From positions 2,941,342 through 3,005,341 of the forward strand of contig NZ_JAMXLA010000001.1 of assembly GCF_024054175.1 (NCBI RefSeq): a DNA stretch of 64,000 nt. Reading direction: 5' to 3'. Position 1 is the stretch's first letter; every line of letters starts with the position of its first letter. The notes under the pieces are model-generated. The model made no database searches. It was not told the DNA's origin and saw nothing but the letters and a program-made list of their open reading frames with translations. Positions 51,612-61,314 of the stretch are shown piece after piece. The DNA comes from Flavobacterium sp. NRK1 (GTDB lineage Bacteria; Bacteroidota; Bacteroidia; Flavobacteriales; Flavobacteriaceae). The position numbers were made by a program, and so were the translations under genes.

Positions 51612-53081
51612 ATGATGAATATAGAGAACATAAAAACACTTGGTGACCTTAAAAAAGCAGGATATCAGAGTAAAAGCATTAAAGACGAACTAAGAAATAA
51701 TTTAAGAGATAAGATAAGTAAAGGAGAAACGGTTTTTGAAGGCGTATGGGGTTTTGAGAACACAGTAATCCCTGAACTGGAACGGGCAATTTTATCACGT
51801 CATAATATTAACTTATTAGGACTTAGGGGACAGGCTAAAACCAGGCTTGCACGCCTAATGATAAATTTACTGGATGAGTGGATACCTGTTGTAGAAGGAT
51901 CTGAAATTAATGATGATCCGCTTAATCCAATATCGCGCTTTGCAAAAACGCTGATAGAGGAAAAAGGAGATGATACGCCTATAAGCTGGCTGCACAGGAG
52001 TGATCGTTTTTATGAAAAGCTGGCTACTCCGGATGTTACTGTGGCAGATATAATTGGAGATATAGATCCTATTAAGGCTGCAAATTTAAAACTTTCTTAT
52101 GCTGACGATCGTGTTATACATTTTGGAATGATACCACGTGCCAACAGATGTATTTTTGTTATTAATGAGTTACCTGACCTTCAGGCAAGAATACAGGTAG
52201 CATTATTCAATATACTACAGGAAGGAGATATACAAATACGAGGATTCAAGGTAAGAATGAATCTTGATCTGCAATTTATATTTACTGCCAATCCTGAAGA
52301 TTATACTAATAGAGGAAGTATTGTAACTCCGTTAAAAGACCGTATCGGTTCGCAAATTCTTACGCATTACCCGGAAACGGTAAAAATAGCAAGGACTATT
52401 ACAGAACAGGAGGCTAATCTTGATGGGCGACAGAGTGATTTTATCCATGTACCATCTATAGCTAAAGATTTATTAGAACAAATAAGTTTTGAAGCCCGTG
52501 ATAGTGAGTTTGTAGATTATAAAAGCGGCGTAAGTGCAAGGATGAGTATTACAGCTTTTGAAAACCTGCTGAGCACTGCCGAAAGAAGAGCATTAATTTC
52601 AGGTGATGAAAAAACTACGGTTAGACTTTCGGACTTTATGGGAATTATACCTGCTATTACCGGTAAAGTGGAGTTGGTTTATGAAGGAGAGCAGGAGGGA
52701 GCAGCCGTTGTTGCAGAACATCTTTTAGGCAATGCTGTTAAAACAATGTTCCCGGATTTTTTCCCAAAAATAGAGAAACTGGAAAAGAATAGTGATAAAG
52801 GACCATACCAGGAAGTAATTGACTGGTTCTTTAATGAAAGTGGATTTGATCTGCCGGATGATGCGAGCGATAAAGAATATAAAAAACAACTTGATTCTAT
52901 TATTCCTTTAAAGCAGTTGGTACTCAAATATCAACCCGATGCACCTAAAGAAGATCAGTATTTCTTAAAAGAATTTATTCTGTGGGGATTGTCTGAATTT
53001 AAAAAGTTAAGTAAAGACAGATATACTCAGGGATATCAGTTTAAAGATCTTTACGGAAGTTATATCAGTAAAAATTTATAG
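51612..53081 (+). CDS. MoxR/BchI-like AAA+ ATPase
   Basis: 489 aa. Walker A-like LLGLRGQAKTRLARL, Walker B RCIFVINELPDLQ, sensor 1 FIFTANPEDYTNRG and a sensor-2 Arg region near LKDRIGSQILTHYPE. The C-terminal half is helical with GVSARMSITAFENLL as the lid. It is often mis-annotated as magnesium chelatase subunit; no ChlD/ChlH partner is present and no chlorophyll genes occur here. Forms a two-gene unit with the VWA protein, suggesting a chaperone or remodelling complex. Two ATGs in a row (51612, 51615) make the exact start uncertain by one residue. Confidence 0.88.
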   Translation: MMNIENIKTLGDLKKAGYQSKSIKDELRNNLRDKISKGETVFEGVWGFENTVIPELERAILSRHNINLLGLRGQAKTRLARLMINLLDEWIPVVEGSEINDDPLNPISRFAKTLIEEKGDDTPISWLHRSDRFYEKLATPDVTVADIIGDIDPIKAANLKLSYADDRVIHFGMIPRANRCIFVINELPDLQARIQVALFNILQEGDIQIRGFKVRMNLDLQFIFTANPEDYTNRGSIVTPLKDRIGSQILTHYPETVKIARTITEQEANLDGRQSDFIHVPSIAKDLLEQISFEARDSEFVDYKSGVSARMSITAFENLLSTAERRALISGDEKTTVRLSDFMGIIPAITGKVELVYEGEQEGAAVVAEHLLGNAVKTMFPDFFPKIEKLEKNSDKGPYQEVIDWFFNESGFDLPDDASDKEYKKQLDSIIPLKQLVLKYQPDAPKEDQYFLKEFILWGLSEFKKLSKDRYTQGYQFKDLYGSYISKNL

Positions 53082-53090
53082 TTAAAAAAC

Positions 53091-53120
53091 AAAAACCTGT
53101 TCAGCAATGAGCAGGTTTTT
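53091..53120 (+). terminator. Terminator after the AAA+ ATPase gene
   Basis: AAAAACCTGTTCA (53091-53103) pairs with TGAGCAGGTTTTT (53108-53120) with one T/G mismatch, loop GCAA, followed by further T. The A-rich left arm can also serve the convergent regulator gene. Confidence 0.8.
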
Positions 53121-53127
53121 TTATACA

Positions 53128-54723
53128 CTATATCGTTTCTATAGCCATTATCTTTTCTTCAAATACATCTTTAAAATCAGATTTGCTTTTTATCCTTGTT
53201 TTATAGGTGTAGATGGTAGAAACGGATAACTCTAAAAAGTCTGCTACCTGATTACTATCCTGAATACCCAGGCGATATAAAGCATAAATGCGAAGTTCTG
53301 TATTTAAGAGTTCTCCTTTTTTTACTATTGTCCTGTGATCGGGAGGGAAAAGAGTATTAAAATCTCCTATAAAAGAGGGGAATAGTCTTAAAAATATCTC
53401 ATCAAATTGATGAAACAGGCTTTCTCTTTCTTTTTTAATATTATAAGCCTTGAGGCTTGTGAGCACTTCATCAGTTTTTTTAGATATTATTTTTTGAATG
53501 GTGCTTTTTTGCATGTGGTCTATTTTATTAATAAACTCAGATGTAGCCTTGATGAAATAAGCAATATATTCTTCTTTTATTGTATTGGCTTCGCTAAGGC
53601 TCTTATTCATTTTTTGCAGTTTCTCATAAGATGATGCCATTGCTTTTCTGGAAGCATTGCGTTCTTTTAGCTGCTTAAAAATTATAATAAGAAAAAGGAT
53701 AATTATTAAAGCCAGTACAGTTAATAGTATTACTATTTTTTCGAGCAGATCGTTTTTATCGTTTACCTTATTTAGCTGGGCTTTTTCTATAATAGGGAGT
53801 ATAGATGATATTTCAATTTTTCTGTGCCTTGCATCATAAAATGTAGCATCGTCCATAGCAAGGTTAATATATTTATTTGCTTTTTCTAAATAACCTTTCT
53901 TAAAAAGTTCATTAGCAAGATTGCGCAATGCCACTGTTTCTTTAGTAGCGTTTTTAACATCTGCAATTGCAGCCAGTGTTAAGTAATATATAGCCTTGTC
54001 AGTATCTCCTTTCTCAGAATAAATATAACCTAATGAAGATGTGGCTATGCCATAATATTCTGTAGGGAGTTTAAAATGATTTATCCAGTAGCTAAAAGCT
54101 TGTTCTGCACCCTTCCAGTCCTGTTGTTTTAGTCTTTTAAGGCTTTCAGCTGCCCAATAGTCATTTGTATTTTGCTTTACCAGCGAAATAGCCTTTTCCA
54201 GTAAAAGGTTTCCTTTCTGTATGTAGTTAATATTGTAACGATGGTCTCTGGTATAATCGGCAAGATCATAGTAAGCACGTGCTTTTACAGAATAATAATC
54301 ATATTGATTTTTAATATCCAAATTTTCCGCCTGGATGCTGTTAAGAGTATCTATAGCTTCTTTAAAAAGACCTGAAGATAATAAAACAAACCCTTCATTT
54401 ATTTTGCTAAGCGATAAAAGCTTATTGTCTTTGAGTAATATAGCTTTTGATTTAGCCTGCTCAATATAATAGTAAGCAGAATCATATTTAAAAGATTTAT
54501 ATTCTTCAAAAAGATTCATATAATCATAATACAAATTCCTATTATCGTTACTGAGTGTATATTTATGAATATTACGGTTCAGTTCTTTGATCCTTACATA
54601 TTTCTGCTTTATATAAATATCCTTTTTTTGAAGCGAACGATCAAGACTGTCAAGAACAGGATTAATATTTTTTGCTGTTGCAGTTAATGTAAACAGAAAT
54701 AATATAAAGTAAAATCTTAGCAT
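53128..54723 (-). CDS. Membrane-spanning PUL regulator (DUF6377-type)
   Basis: 531 aa. Signal-like N-terminus ([17 protein letters not shown]), periplasmic TPR-like repeats over about 50-300 ([36 protein letters not shown]-type helices), a membrane helix at about 333-352 ([20 protein letters not shown]), a cytosolic coiled coil, then a C-terminal HTH-like segment [20 protein letters not shown] ... [14 protein letters not shown]. This layout, periplasmic repeats linked through one membrane helix to a DNA-binding domain, is typical of Bacteroidetes PUL regulators of the DUF6377 type. Divergent from the PUL genes starting at 55139. Confidence 0.75.
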   Translation of the reverse strand: MLRFYFILFLFTLTATAKNINPVLDSLDRSLQKKDIYIKQKYVRIKELNRNIHKYTLSNDNRNLYYDYMNLFEEYKSFKYDSAYYYIEQAKSKAILLKDNKLLSLSKINEGFVLLSSGLFKEAIDTLNSIQAENLDIKNQYDYYSVKARAYYDLADYTRDHRYNINYIQKGNLLLEKAISLVKQNTNDYWAAESLKRLKQQDWKGAEQAFSYWINHFKLPTEYYGIATSSLGYIYSEKGDTDKAIYYLTLAAIADVKNATKETVALRNLANELFKKGYLEKANKYINLAMDDATFYDARHRKIEISSILPIIEKAQLNKVNDKNDLLEKIVILLTVLALIIILFLIIIFKQLKERNASRKAMASSYEKLQKMNKSLSEANTIKEEYIAYFIKATSEFINKIDHMQKSTIQKIISKKTDEVLTSLKAYNIKKERESLFHQFDEIFLRLFPSFIGDFNTLFPPDHRTIVKKGELLNTELRIYALYRLGIQDSNQVADFLELSVSTIYTYKTRIKSKSDFKDVFEEKIMAIETI

Positions 54724-55138
54724 GTTTTGTATAGTAGAGATTTTTTAATGCGGCTGAGTAATCACTTCTATTTGATGAAAAGTAATAATCAAGGTGTTTT
54801 TTTTAACAGAATTTTTAAAGATGCTAAATGTACTGTAAAATATTACAATTTGGTAATAAAAAAGCAATATATATAAGGTATATAAAAAAATAACGCTATA
54901 AATTTTAAATATCTTCATTTATTTAGACTTTAAAAGCTATTTTTAAATCTAAATTATATCTTGATTTTTTTAAAATAATATTTTATTAATTTATTGAAAT
55001 ACAGTGTTTTAATTTTAATTATAACGATATAGTATCTTGATTTTACCTGAATGTTTTTTTTACTCCGTCTTTAACAGCTAGCTTCGTCATATTCTTTTTT
55101 TAAGAGGACAAATTAACTAACAAAAAACAACAAAATTT
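54724..55138. other. Divergent control region of the polysaccharide utilisation locus
   Basis: 415 bp without a gene, very AT-rich. It holds two direct copies of TATCTTGATTTT (54957-54968 and 55033-55044, start-to-start 76 bp), the last about 95 nt before the DUF5004-like gene. I found no full TTG-N19-TAnnTTTG promoter; TATCTTGA may be a divergent -7 element. A purine-rich leader (AAGAGGACAAATTAACTAAC) precedes ATG 55139. Operator sites for the DUF6377-type regulator are expected here. Confidence 0.5.
54957..55044 (+). repeat. Two 12-nt direct repeats TATCTTGATTTT
   Basis: Identical copies at 54957-54968 and 55033-55044 in the PUL control region. The 76-bp offset is about seven helical turns. 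The low-complexity base composition makes chance identity possible. Confidence 0.35.
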
Positions 55139-55657
55139 ATGAGATGTAAAATTATCTATTTGTTAGCTATCATCGGTTTTTTAGCCATTGGCTGTAGTGA
55201 GACTGATGATGGTAATCATGTAGACCCAATCACTCTTAATGAGAAAATTAATGGTGAATGGGGCTTAATGAATTTAAAGATGGTTGACGAGTATGCGAAG
55301 TCAAATAAACTTGAGCCATCTGAACAAGATATTAGCACATTATTTAATTATCCTGATTTCAGGATAAAACTTAATGTTGATGACAAGATGCAGCCTACTT
55401 CCTATGAAGTTACAGGTGAAGTTCCACCTTTATTTGCCTTGAATGGGTATTGGAAATTAAGCTCAGATTTCCAGCAGCCTACAGGTGAACCTGTGAAGAT
55501 CTATTTATATAGTGATGCAGAGAAAACTCAAAAAACAGATGAATTAAAACTTACATCTGTACCGGGAAGTAACGAAGAAATGGAAATTCAGCTTGTTAGG
55601 ACATCTGAAGGTACGCCATTCGTGTCCTACACATTCAGGTTAAATGCTATTAATTAA
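55139..55657 (+). CDS. DUF5004-like PUL lipoprotein
   Basis: 172 aa lipoprotein (lipobox LAIGCSE, Cys19). Mature part is lipocalin-like: KINGEWGLMNLKMVDEY, LNGYWKLSSDF, a strand-rich middle, then EEMEIQLVRTSEGTPFVSYTFRLNAI. This resembles DUF5004 proteins that sit at the head of SusCD loci and probably face the surface. The next gene's most likely start (ATG 55665) lies 7 nt after the stop. Confidence 0.65.
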   Translation: MRCKIIYLLAIIGFLAIGCSETDDGNHVDPITLNEKINGEWGLMNLKMVDEYAKSNKLEPSEQDISTLFNYPDFRIKLNVDDKMQPTSYEVTGEVPPLFALNGYWKLSSDFQQPTGEPVKIYLYSDAEKTQKTDELKLTSVPGSNEEMEIQLVRTSEGTPFVSYTFRLNAIN

Positions 55658-55664
55658 AAGTAAT

Positions 55665-56741
55665 ATGAAAAAACTAATACATATAATAGTACTGGCTTTT
55701 ATAATGATTCCGAACTTTATACAGGCACAGCAGGAAATGGGAACACCGGCAAAAATATGGTCGTATCCTGTTGTATATAAATATGATGAAGAAGTTACAT
55801 GGTATTTTGATCTTTCAACTACTGCTTTTCCAGAAGGAGAGGATATTTATCTATGGATATGGTCGCCATCTGAACCGGATGCAGGTAACTGGGAAAACTC
55901 TTCTGATTTTGCAAAACTTACCTATGAAGGAAATAAAGTATGGAGCTTTACGCTTACGCCTACAACTTATTTTTCCGTAACTCCTGAAGAAATTGCTGCG
56001 AGTGCAGGTTTTTGGCTTAGACTGAAAGACAAAACAGGAACTAAACAATCTGATGTTGCAAATGTTACTTATACACCTTTTGATGATTTTGCTACTGCGA
56101 ATGAACTAATAAGGGCATATCCTCCTGCACCTACATTAACCGGCGGATTAAGTATATTATTTAATGCTAATCTGGCACCCGGTTTTGAAGATGCAACAAG
56201 TGTACATTTTCATAGTGGACTTAATAACTGGGATATTAAGCAGGAATATCAGTCGTGGCTGCCGGAAATTGTTGAAAAAACAAAACTTAAAAATCTTGGT
56301 GGAGGTATTTATAAAATGGATTTAATTCCATCAGTATATTATAATGCTCCGGAGGGCTATGTTATGGAAAACCTGGTTTTTTTAATGGTTAAAGATGATT
56401 GGGCAGGAACAATACCCGATCAGGTTCTTAATGCAGCCGAATATATTCCCCCACCGCCACCTAAGTTTATGTTCTTTCCGGCTCAGATCAGTAAAAGAGA
56501 CTTTTTGGGTATAATAAGAACTAATAATGAGAGCAATGTTAACAAACTTCTTTATACTGTTACCGCTGCAGATCATGTTATTACAGGTGAATTTTCTGGT
56601 GGTGTGGCAGAAATTAAAGGTTTTGTAAATCTGGTGTCAGAACTTAACGGTGTAAATGCTACCGAAATTCATGTTTTGGTTAAAGACAATAACGGCAGGG
56701 TTATTTCTGATACAACCATTCCTTTAAAAACGGTAGACTAA
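55665..56741 (+). CDS. PUL-encoded secreted beta-sandwich protein
   Basis: 358 aa from ATG 55665 (MKKLIHIIVLAFIMIPNFIQAQQ), a clear signal peptide ending IQAQ; an upstream in-frame ATG at 55644 overlaps the previous gene. The mature protein is strand-rich with two similar halves: PVVYKYDEEVTWYFDLSTT...YLWIWSPSEPDAGNW and SILFNANLAPGFEDATSVHFHSGLNNW. It resembles SusE/SusF-type or DUF4961-like carbohydrate-binding proteins, but I cannot name the family with confidence. Located just upstream of susC, so likely part of glycan capture at the surface. Confidence 0.6.
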   Translation: MKKLIHIIVLAFIMIPNFIQAQQEMGTPAKIWSYPVVYKYDEEVTWYFDLSTTAFPEGEDIYLWIWSPSEPDAGNWENSSDFAKLTYEGNKVWSFTLTPTTYFSVTPEEIAASAGFWLRLKDKTGTKQSDVANVTYTPFDDFATANELIRAYPPAPTLTGGLSILFNANLAPGFEDATSVHFHSGLNNWDIKQEYQSWLPEIVEKTKLKNLGGGIYKMDLIPSVYYNAPEGYVMENLVFLMVKDDWAGTIPDQVLNAAEYIPPPPPKFMFFPAQISKRDFLGIIRTNNESNVNKLLYTVTAADHVITGEFSGGVAEIKGFVNLVSELNGVNATEIHVLVKDNNGRVISDTTIPLKTVD

Positions 56742-56771
56742 CAAACACTATCAACCCAAAAATCAATTCTA

Positions 56772-59702
56772 ATGAATAATATAAATACAAATGTGGTCCA
56801 GAAAAAATACTGGGCTAATAAATCGTTGGTATTCATGATTCTCATGCTTTTTCTTTCTGCGGGTATGTTCGCACAAGGGAAAAAGCTGATATCAGGCGTT
56901 GTTTACGATAATACCAAGACTCCGATGCCGGAGGTTAATATACTTGAGGCAGGAACTACAAATGCTACATCTACAGATGTAGATGGTAAATTTGTTATAG
57001 AAGTTAATACAGGAAGTACAATAGTAATATCATTTGTAGGGTTTACTACGCAAAATATTACCATTGATGCTTCTACAACTACTTTAGATGTTCACCTTGA
57101 AGAAAGCGCTATTATGCTGGAAGGCGTAGAGCTTGTATCTGTAGGTTATGGTTCTATGCGTAAATCAGATCTTACAGGGGCTATATCTACAGTAAAAGGT
57201 GAAGACCTTGTAAAAGGTGTTATTACTTCTACAGAACAGGCTTTACAGGGTAAAGTTGCGGGTTTAACTGTAACACAAAGTACTGGTGACCCAAGTAGCG
57301 GTGCTACTTTGCGTTTAAGGGGAGGAACTTCATTAACGGCAAGCAATAGTCCGCTTATTGTTGTTGATGGTATAGCAGGTGTAGATATTAATATAGTTCA
57401 GCCATCAGATATTAAGTCGGTTGATGTATTAAAAGATGCATCCGCAACTGCAATATATGGTTCTAGAGGAGCAAATGGTGTTATTATCATAACTACAAAA
57501 GGGGGAAGTAAAAAAACAACTGTGGTTTATAACGGATATACCGGTGTTAGCCAGGCTTCTAATAATCTTGATCTACTTTCGGCAGATCAATGGAGGGCTT
57601 ATGTAAGGAAAAATAATCTTACAGATGCTGTAGATTACGGCGGTAATACTAACTGGCAGAAAGAACTGCAGCAAACGGCATTTACTCAATCCCATAATAT
57701 TAGTATATCTTCTGGCGGAGAGATGAGCAATATGCGTGCATCTATATTATATCTTAATAATGAGGGTGTTATTAAAACTACCGGGCTTGAGCGTTTAAGT
57801 GCTAATGTGGCAGGTACACAATATGCCGCTAATAAAGCTTTAAAGTTTGATACAGGTATTTTTGCCAACATCGATAAATGGCATCCGCTTGACTATAGAA
57901 TTTTTGAGAGATCATTTAATCTTAACCCTACAATTCCGGTAAGAGATGCTAATGGAGATTTTACTGAAGTAGGAGGTACACTAAATGAAAATCCTGTTGA
58001 GATTCAGACTAACCGTACGGCAGATAATGAAAGGCACAGGGTATTAGGTTATTTTAAAACAGAAGCTAAATTTCTTAATGATTTTACAGCAACCGTTAAC
58101 CTGTCTTTAGAACACAATGCTATGCAGGGGAACACCTATAAACCTTCTTATGCAATGATGGAAGGAAGAACAGAGCGGGGTTACGCCCAAAAAACATATG
58201 AAGAATACCAAAATGCACAGTTAGAAGCATTTCTTAGCTATAATAAACTTATAGGTAAACATAGTATAAATGCGGTGGCAGGTTATTCTTATTACGAAAA
58301 CATATACAAAGGTTTTGGAGCTCAGCGTAGTGGTTTTGTTACAGACCTTTTTGGCTATAACAATCTTGGTGCAGGATATAACTACCGTTTAGGAGATGTG
58401 TATTCTTATAAAGGAAAATCTAATCTTGTTTCGTTTTTTGGCAGGGCAAACTACTCTTATGACGGTAAATATATGTTTACAGGTACAGTAAGAAGAGATG
58501 GTTCAAGCCGTTTCGGAGCAAACAATAAATGGGGTGTTTTCCCTTCTGCTTCAGTTGCATGGAGAATTACCGGGGAAGATTTTATGCAATCTACAGGAAA
58601 CTGGCTTACTAATTTAAAGGTCAGGGCAGGTTACGGCGTTACAGGTAACCAGGATGGTATTGGCGAGTATAAATCATTATCTATTCTTGGAGTAGGGCAT
58701 GACAGTTATTATGATCCGGCCACCGGAACCTGGAGCCTTGCTTATTCACCTACACAAAACCCTAATCCTGATTTGAAATGGGAATCAACCAAGCAGACTA
58801 ATATTGGTGTAGATTTTAGCCTTTTCAACAGAATTACAGGTTCATTTGAGTGGTATAATAAGAAAACAGAAGATTTATTATATACTTATCAGGTACCGCA
58901 GCCACCATACTTGGTAGGTACAATGCTTGCTAACGTAGGTGATTTATCTAATAAAGGTATAGAGCTTACGCTAAATGCAAACATTATTAGTAGCAAAAAC
59001 TTTACCTGGGATACCAACTTTACTTTTGCTAAAAACAAGCAAAAGATAGAAAAGCTTTCTAACCAGACCTATAAAACAGATGTTATTTACAGTGGTTCAT
59101 TACATGGGCTTTCGGGTATGTCTAACCAATTCTCGCAAATCATTAAAGAGGGTTATGCTGTAGGTACTTTTTGGGGACCAGAGGCACATGGTCTTGATGA
59201 AAACGGGAATATTATTGTTGATGATACCGATAAAGAAATTGGAAATGCACAGCCTGATTTTAGTTTAGGTTTTGGAATGAACTTTACCTATAAAAATTTT
59301 GATTTCGGTTTTACAGGCTATGGAATGTTTGGTCAGGATGTATTAAACGCAACAGATATGATGCTTAATGACCCTAACAGGTTACCGTCATACAATGTTA
59401 CAGATGATTATCTAACTACAGGTATTACATCTTCACCTAAATATTCAAGTTACTGGATAGAAGATGGTTCTTTTTTCAGACTGCAAACGGTTAGTGTAGG
59501 GTATACTATTCCGTTTAAAGATTCATCATCTAAACTTAGACTATATATGACAGGACAAAACCTTGCTGTATTTACAAGTTACAAAGGTGTAGATCCTGAA
59601 GTGAACTATAGCGGATTAGACAGTCCGGGAATTGACAGGTTTAATAACTACCCAAGACCAAGAACTATAACTTTTGGGTTAAACTTTACTCTGGCAAACT
59701 AA
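56772..59702 (+). CDS. susC: SusC/RagA TonB-linked outer-membrane transporter
   Basis: 976 aa. Signal peptide (ends SAGMFAQG), N-terminal carboxypeptidase-regulatory-like domain (KLISGVVYDNTKTPMPEVNI...VVDGKF), then the plug with GSMRKSDLTGAISTVKGEDL and DVLKDASATAIYGSRGANGVI (the SusC signature), and a 22-strand barrel ending RPRTITFGLNFTLAN with an aromatic-rich end. It imports the oligosaccharides bound by its SusD partner using TonB/ExbBD energy. The start is MNNINTN; a pair with the SusD gene 29 nt downstream. Confidence 0.95.
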   Translation: MNNINTNVVQKKYWANKSLVFMILMLFLSAGMFAQGKKLISGVVYDNTKTPMPEVNILEAGTTNATSTDVDGKFVIEVNTGSTIVISFVGFTTQNITIDASTTTLDVHLEESAIMLEGVELVSVGYGSMRKSDLTGAISTVKGEDLVKGVITSTEQALQGKVAGLTVTQSTGDPSSGATLRLRGGTSLTASNSPLIVVDGIAGVDINIVQPSDIKSVDVLKDASATAIYGSRGANGVIIITTKGGSKKTTVVYNGYTGVSQASNNLDLLSADQWRAYVRKNNLTDAVDYGGNTNWQKELQQTAFTQSHNISISSGGEMSNMRASILYLNNEGVIKTTGLERLSANVAGTQYAANKALKFDTGIFANIDKWHPLDYRIFERSFNLNPTIPVRDANGDFTEVGGTLNENPVEIQTNRTADNERHRVLGYFKTEAKFLNDFTATVNLSLEHNAMQGNTYKPSYAMMEGRTERGYAQKTYEEYQNAQLEAFLSYNKLIGKHSINAVAGYSYYENIYKGFGAQRSGFVTDLFGYNNLGAGYNYRLGDVYSYKGKSNLVSFFGRANYSYDGKYMFTGTVRRDGSSRFGANNKWGVFPSASVAWRITGEDFMQSTGNWLTNLKVRAGYGVTGNQDGIGEYKSLSILGVGHDSYYDPATGTWSLAYSPTQNPNPDLKWESTKQTNIGVDFSLFNRITGSFEWYNKKTEDLLYTYQVPQPPYLVGTMLANVGDLSNKGIELTLNANIISSKNFTWDTNFTFAKNKQKIEKLSNQTYKTDVIYSGSLHGLSGMSNQFSQIIKEGYAVGTFWGPEAHGLDENGNIIVDDTDKEIGNAQPDFSLGFGMNFTYKNFDFGFTGYGMFGQDVLNATDMMLNDPNRLPSYNVTDDYLTTGITSSPKYSSYWIEDGSFFRLQTVSVGYTIPFKDSSSKLRLYMTGQNLAVFTSYKGVDPEVNYSGLDSPGIDRFNNYPRPRTITFGLNFTLAN

Positions 59703-59731
59703 ACATAACAGATAATTATAAAACATAAGAA

Positions 59732-61234
59732 ATGAAAGTTAAAATAATAGCTGCAGTATTTTTTAGCACGCTTTTTACTTTATCGTGTACTAATCTTGAC
59801 GAGGAGTTATACGATAGAGTACCGGACGATGAATTTGGAAAAACCCCAACTGAAATTGAAGCCCTTGTAGGAGGTGCTTATTCTTCACTAAGAGGGTTTA
59901 GCGATGCTATTTCAAATTCTTTTCCTACCTGCGAATATGTATTCTTTTTAAATGAAGTAGCTTCGGATGAAGCAACGATACCTACCAGGGGTACAGACTG
60001 GTTTGATGGTGGACGTTACCAACAGGTACAAAGGCACGAATGGGATTATGAAAATGGTATGATACTTTCGGCATGGCGCTACTGTTATGCAGGTATTGCC
60101 AAGGTAAATTCAATCATATATCAGGTAGATAAATCAGGTTTAACAGATGAAGCTAAAAAACCTATTTATGCCGAGCTTAAATCTATAAGGGCTTATTACT
60201 ACTATCTTTTGCTAGATATGTTTGGTAATGTGCCAATTGTTACCAATTTTGAAGATCAGGGGTTACCAAGTAATTCTTCGCGTCAGGAGGTTTATAATTT
60301 TGTAGAGACTGAACTGCTTGATGCATTACCATATTTAAAACCAAATGTGGTATATTCTAAATTTACAAAAAACGTAGCCTATGCTCTATTAGCGAGATTA
60401 TATCTTAATTCAGAAGCATTTGTAGGCACAGCACGCTGGCAGGATTGTATAGATATGTGTCAGAATATTTCGGGTTATACTTTAACACCTGATTATTTTG
60501 CAAGTTTTGTTACTAATAACCAAACGTCTCCTGAAATAATATTTGCCATCCCTTACGATCAGAAAGCGGGAACAGTAGGTAATTATTTATCTTCTATGAG
60601 CTGTCATTACCTTCATAAATTAACTATTTCGCCTACAGGAGATTATCCATGGAGTGCAAATGGTATAAGCGGTCAGCCGGGATTATATTCTTCTTTTGAT
60701 GATACAGATAAAAGAAAGAAATCTATGATAGAAGGAGAGCAGATAAATATTGCAACAGGATCTGTGATTATTATGGATAGTGGCGAGCCGTTAATTTATA
60801 CTGAAGAAATTTCAAACTTTACTAATGCAAAACAAAATGAAGGTGTACGTCTTGGTAAATATGAAATGAAGGCAGGAGAGCAGTGGGAGCGTGATCATGA
60901 CTGGGTAGTTATTCGTTATGCCGAAATCCTTATGATGCAGGCAGAATGTTATGTGCGATTAGGTTCTCCGGGACTTGCTGCGCCGTTTGTACAACAAGTA
61001 AGAACACGTGCTGGTTTAGATACACCTGCAACTATAGATCTTGATTTTATTGATAAAGAACTTTTGCGTGAATTTGTATTTGAAGGCAGAAGAAGAACAG
61101 ATAATATAAGGTTTGGCACATACTTCCAGCCTTGGTGGGAGAAAGGGGCTACTCCTGCATACAGAAGCATTTTCCCTATTCCTAAAGCTGTAATGGATAC
61201 CAACTCAAACTTAGTTCAGAATCCTGAATATTAG
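59732..61234 (+). CDS. susD: SusD/RagB glycan-binding outer-membrane lipoprotein
   Basis: 500 aa lipoprotein (lipobox LSCTN, Cys19). SusD family: DEELYDRVPDDEFGKTPTEIE, TPR region SLRGF...WRYCYAGIAKVNSI, RAYYYYLLLDMFGNVPIV, AYALLARLYLNSE, and the C-terminal RHTDNIRFG-like RRTDNIRFGTYFQPW and FPIPKAVMDTNSNLVQNPEY. Forms a lid over SusC that binds the glycan. Downstream hairpin at 61242-61286 probably lowers expression of the following hydrolase genes. Confidence 0.95.
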   Translation: MKVKIIAAVFFSTLFTLSCTNLDEELYDRVPDDEFGKTPTEIEALVGGAYSSLRGFSDAISNSFPTCEYVFFLNEVASDEATIPTRGTDWFDGGRYQQVQRHEWDYENGMILSAWRYCYAGIAKVNSIIYQVDKSGLTDEAKKPIYAELKSIRAYYYYLLLDMFGNVPIVTNFEDQGLPSNSSRQEVYNFVETELLDALPYLKPNVVYSKFTKNVAYALLARLYLNSEAFVGTARWQDCIDMCQNISGYTLTPDYFASFVTNNQTSPEIIFAIPYDQKAGTVGNYLSSMSCHYLHKLTISPTGDYPWSANGISGQPGLYSSFDDTDKRKKSMIEGEQINIATGSVIIMDSGEPLIYTEEISNFTNAKQNEGVRLGKYEMKAGEQWERDHDWVVIRYAEILMMQAECYVRLGSPGLAAPFVQQVRTRAGLDTPATIDLDFIDKELLREFVFEGRRRTDNIRFGTYFQPWWEKGATPAYRSIFPIPKAVMDTNSNLVQNPEY

Positions 61235-61241
61235 GTTACAT

Positions 61242-61286
61242 AATACCGGTCTTCTGTGTTGGGTTAGTCATTGTAAGGCCGGTATT
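61242..61286 (+). terminator. Attenuator-like hairpin after susD
   Basis: AATACCGGTCTT (61242-61253) pairs with AAGGCCGGTATT (61275-61286), 12 bp with one G-T wobble and a 21-nt loop; only TTT follows. A hairpin between susD and the hydrolase genes is common in PULs and may cause partial termination or protect the susCD message. Confidence 0.55.
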
Positions 61287-61314
61287 TTAGTTGCCATTTA
61301 AATTTTAATTTTTC

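Noticed and set aside
51612-53081. Magnesium chelatase subunit for chlorophyll synthesis
   Set aside because: No chlorophyll, ChlH or ChlD genes are present. The VWA partner and overall form fit MoxR-type chaperones better.
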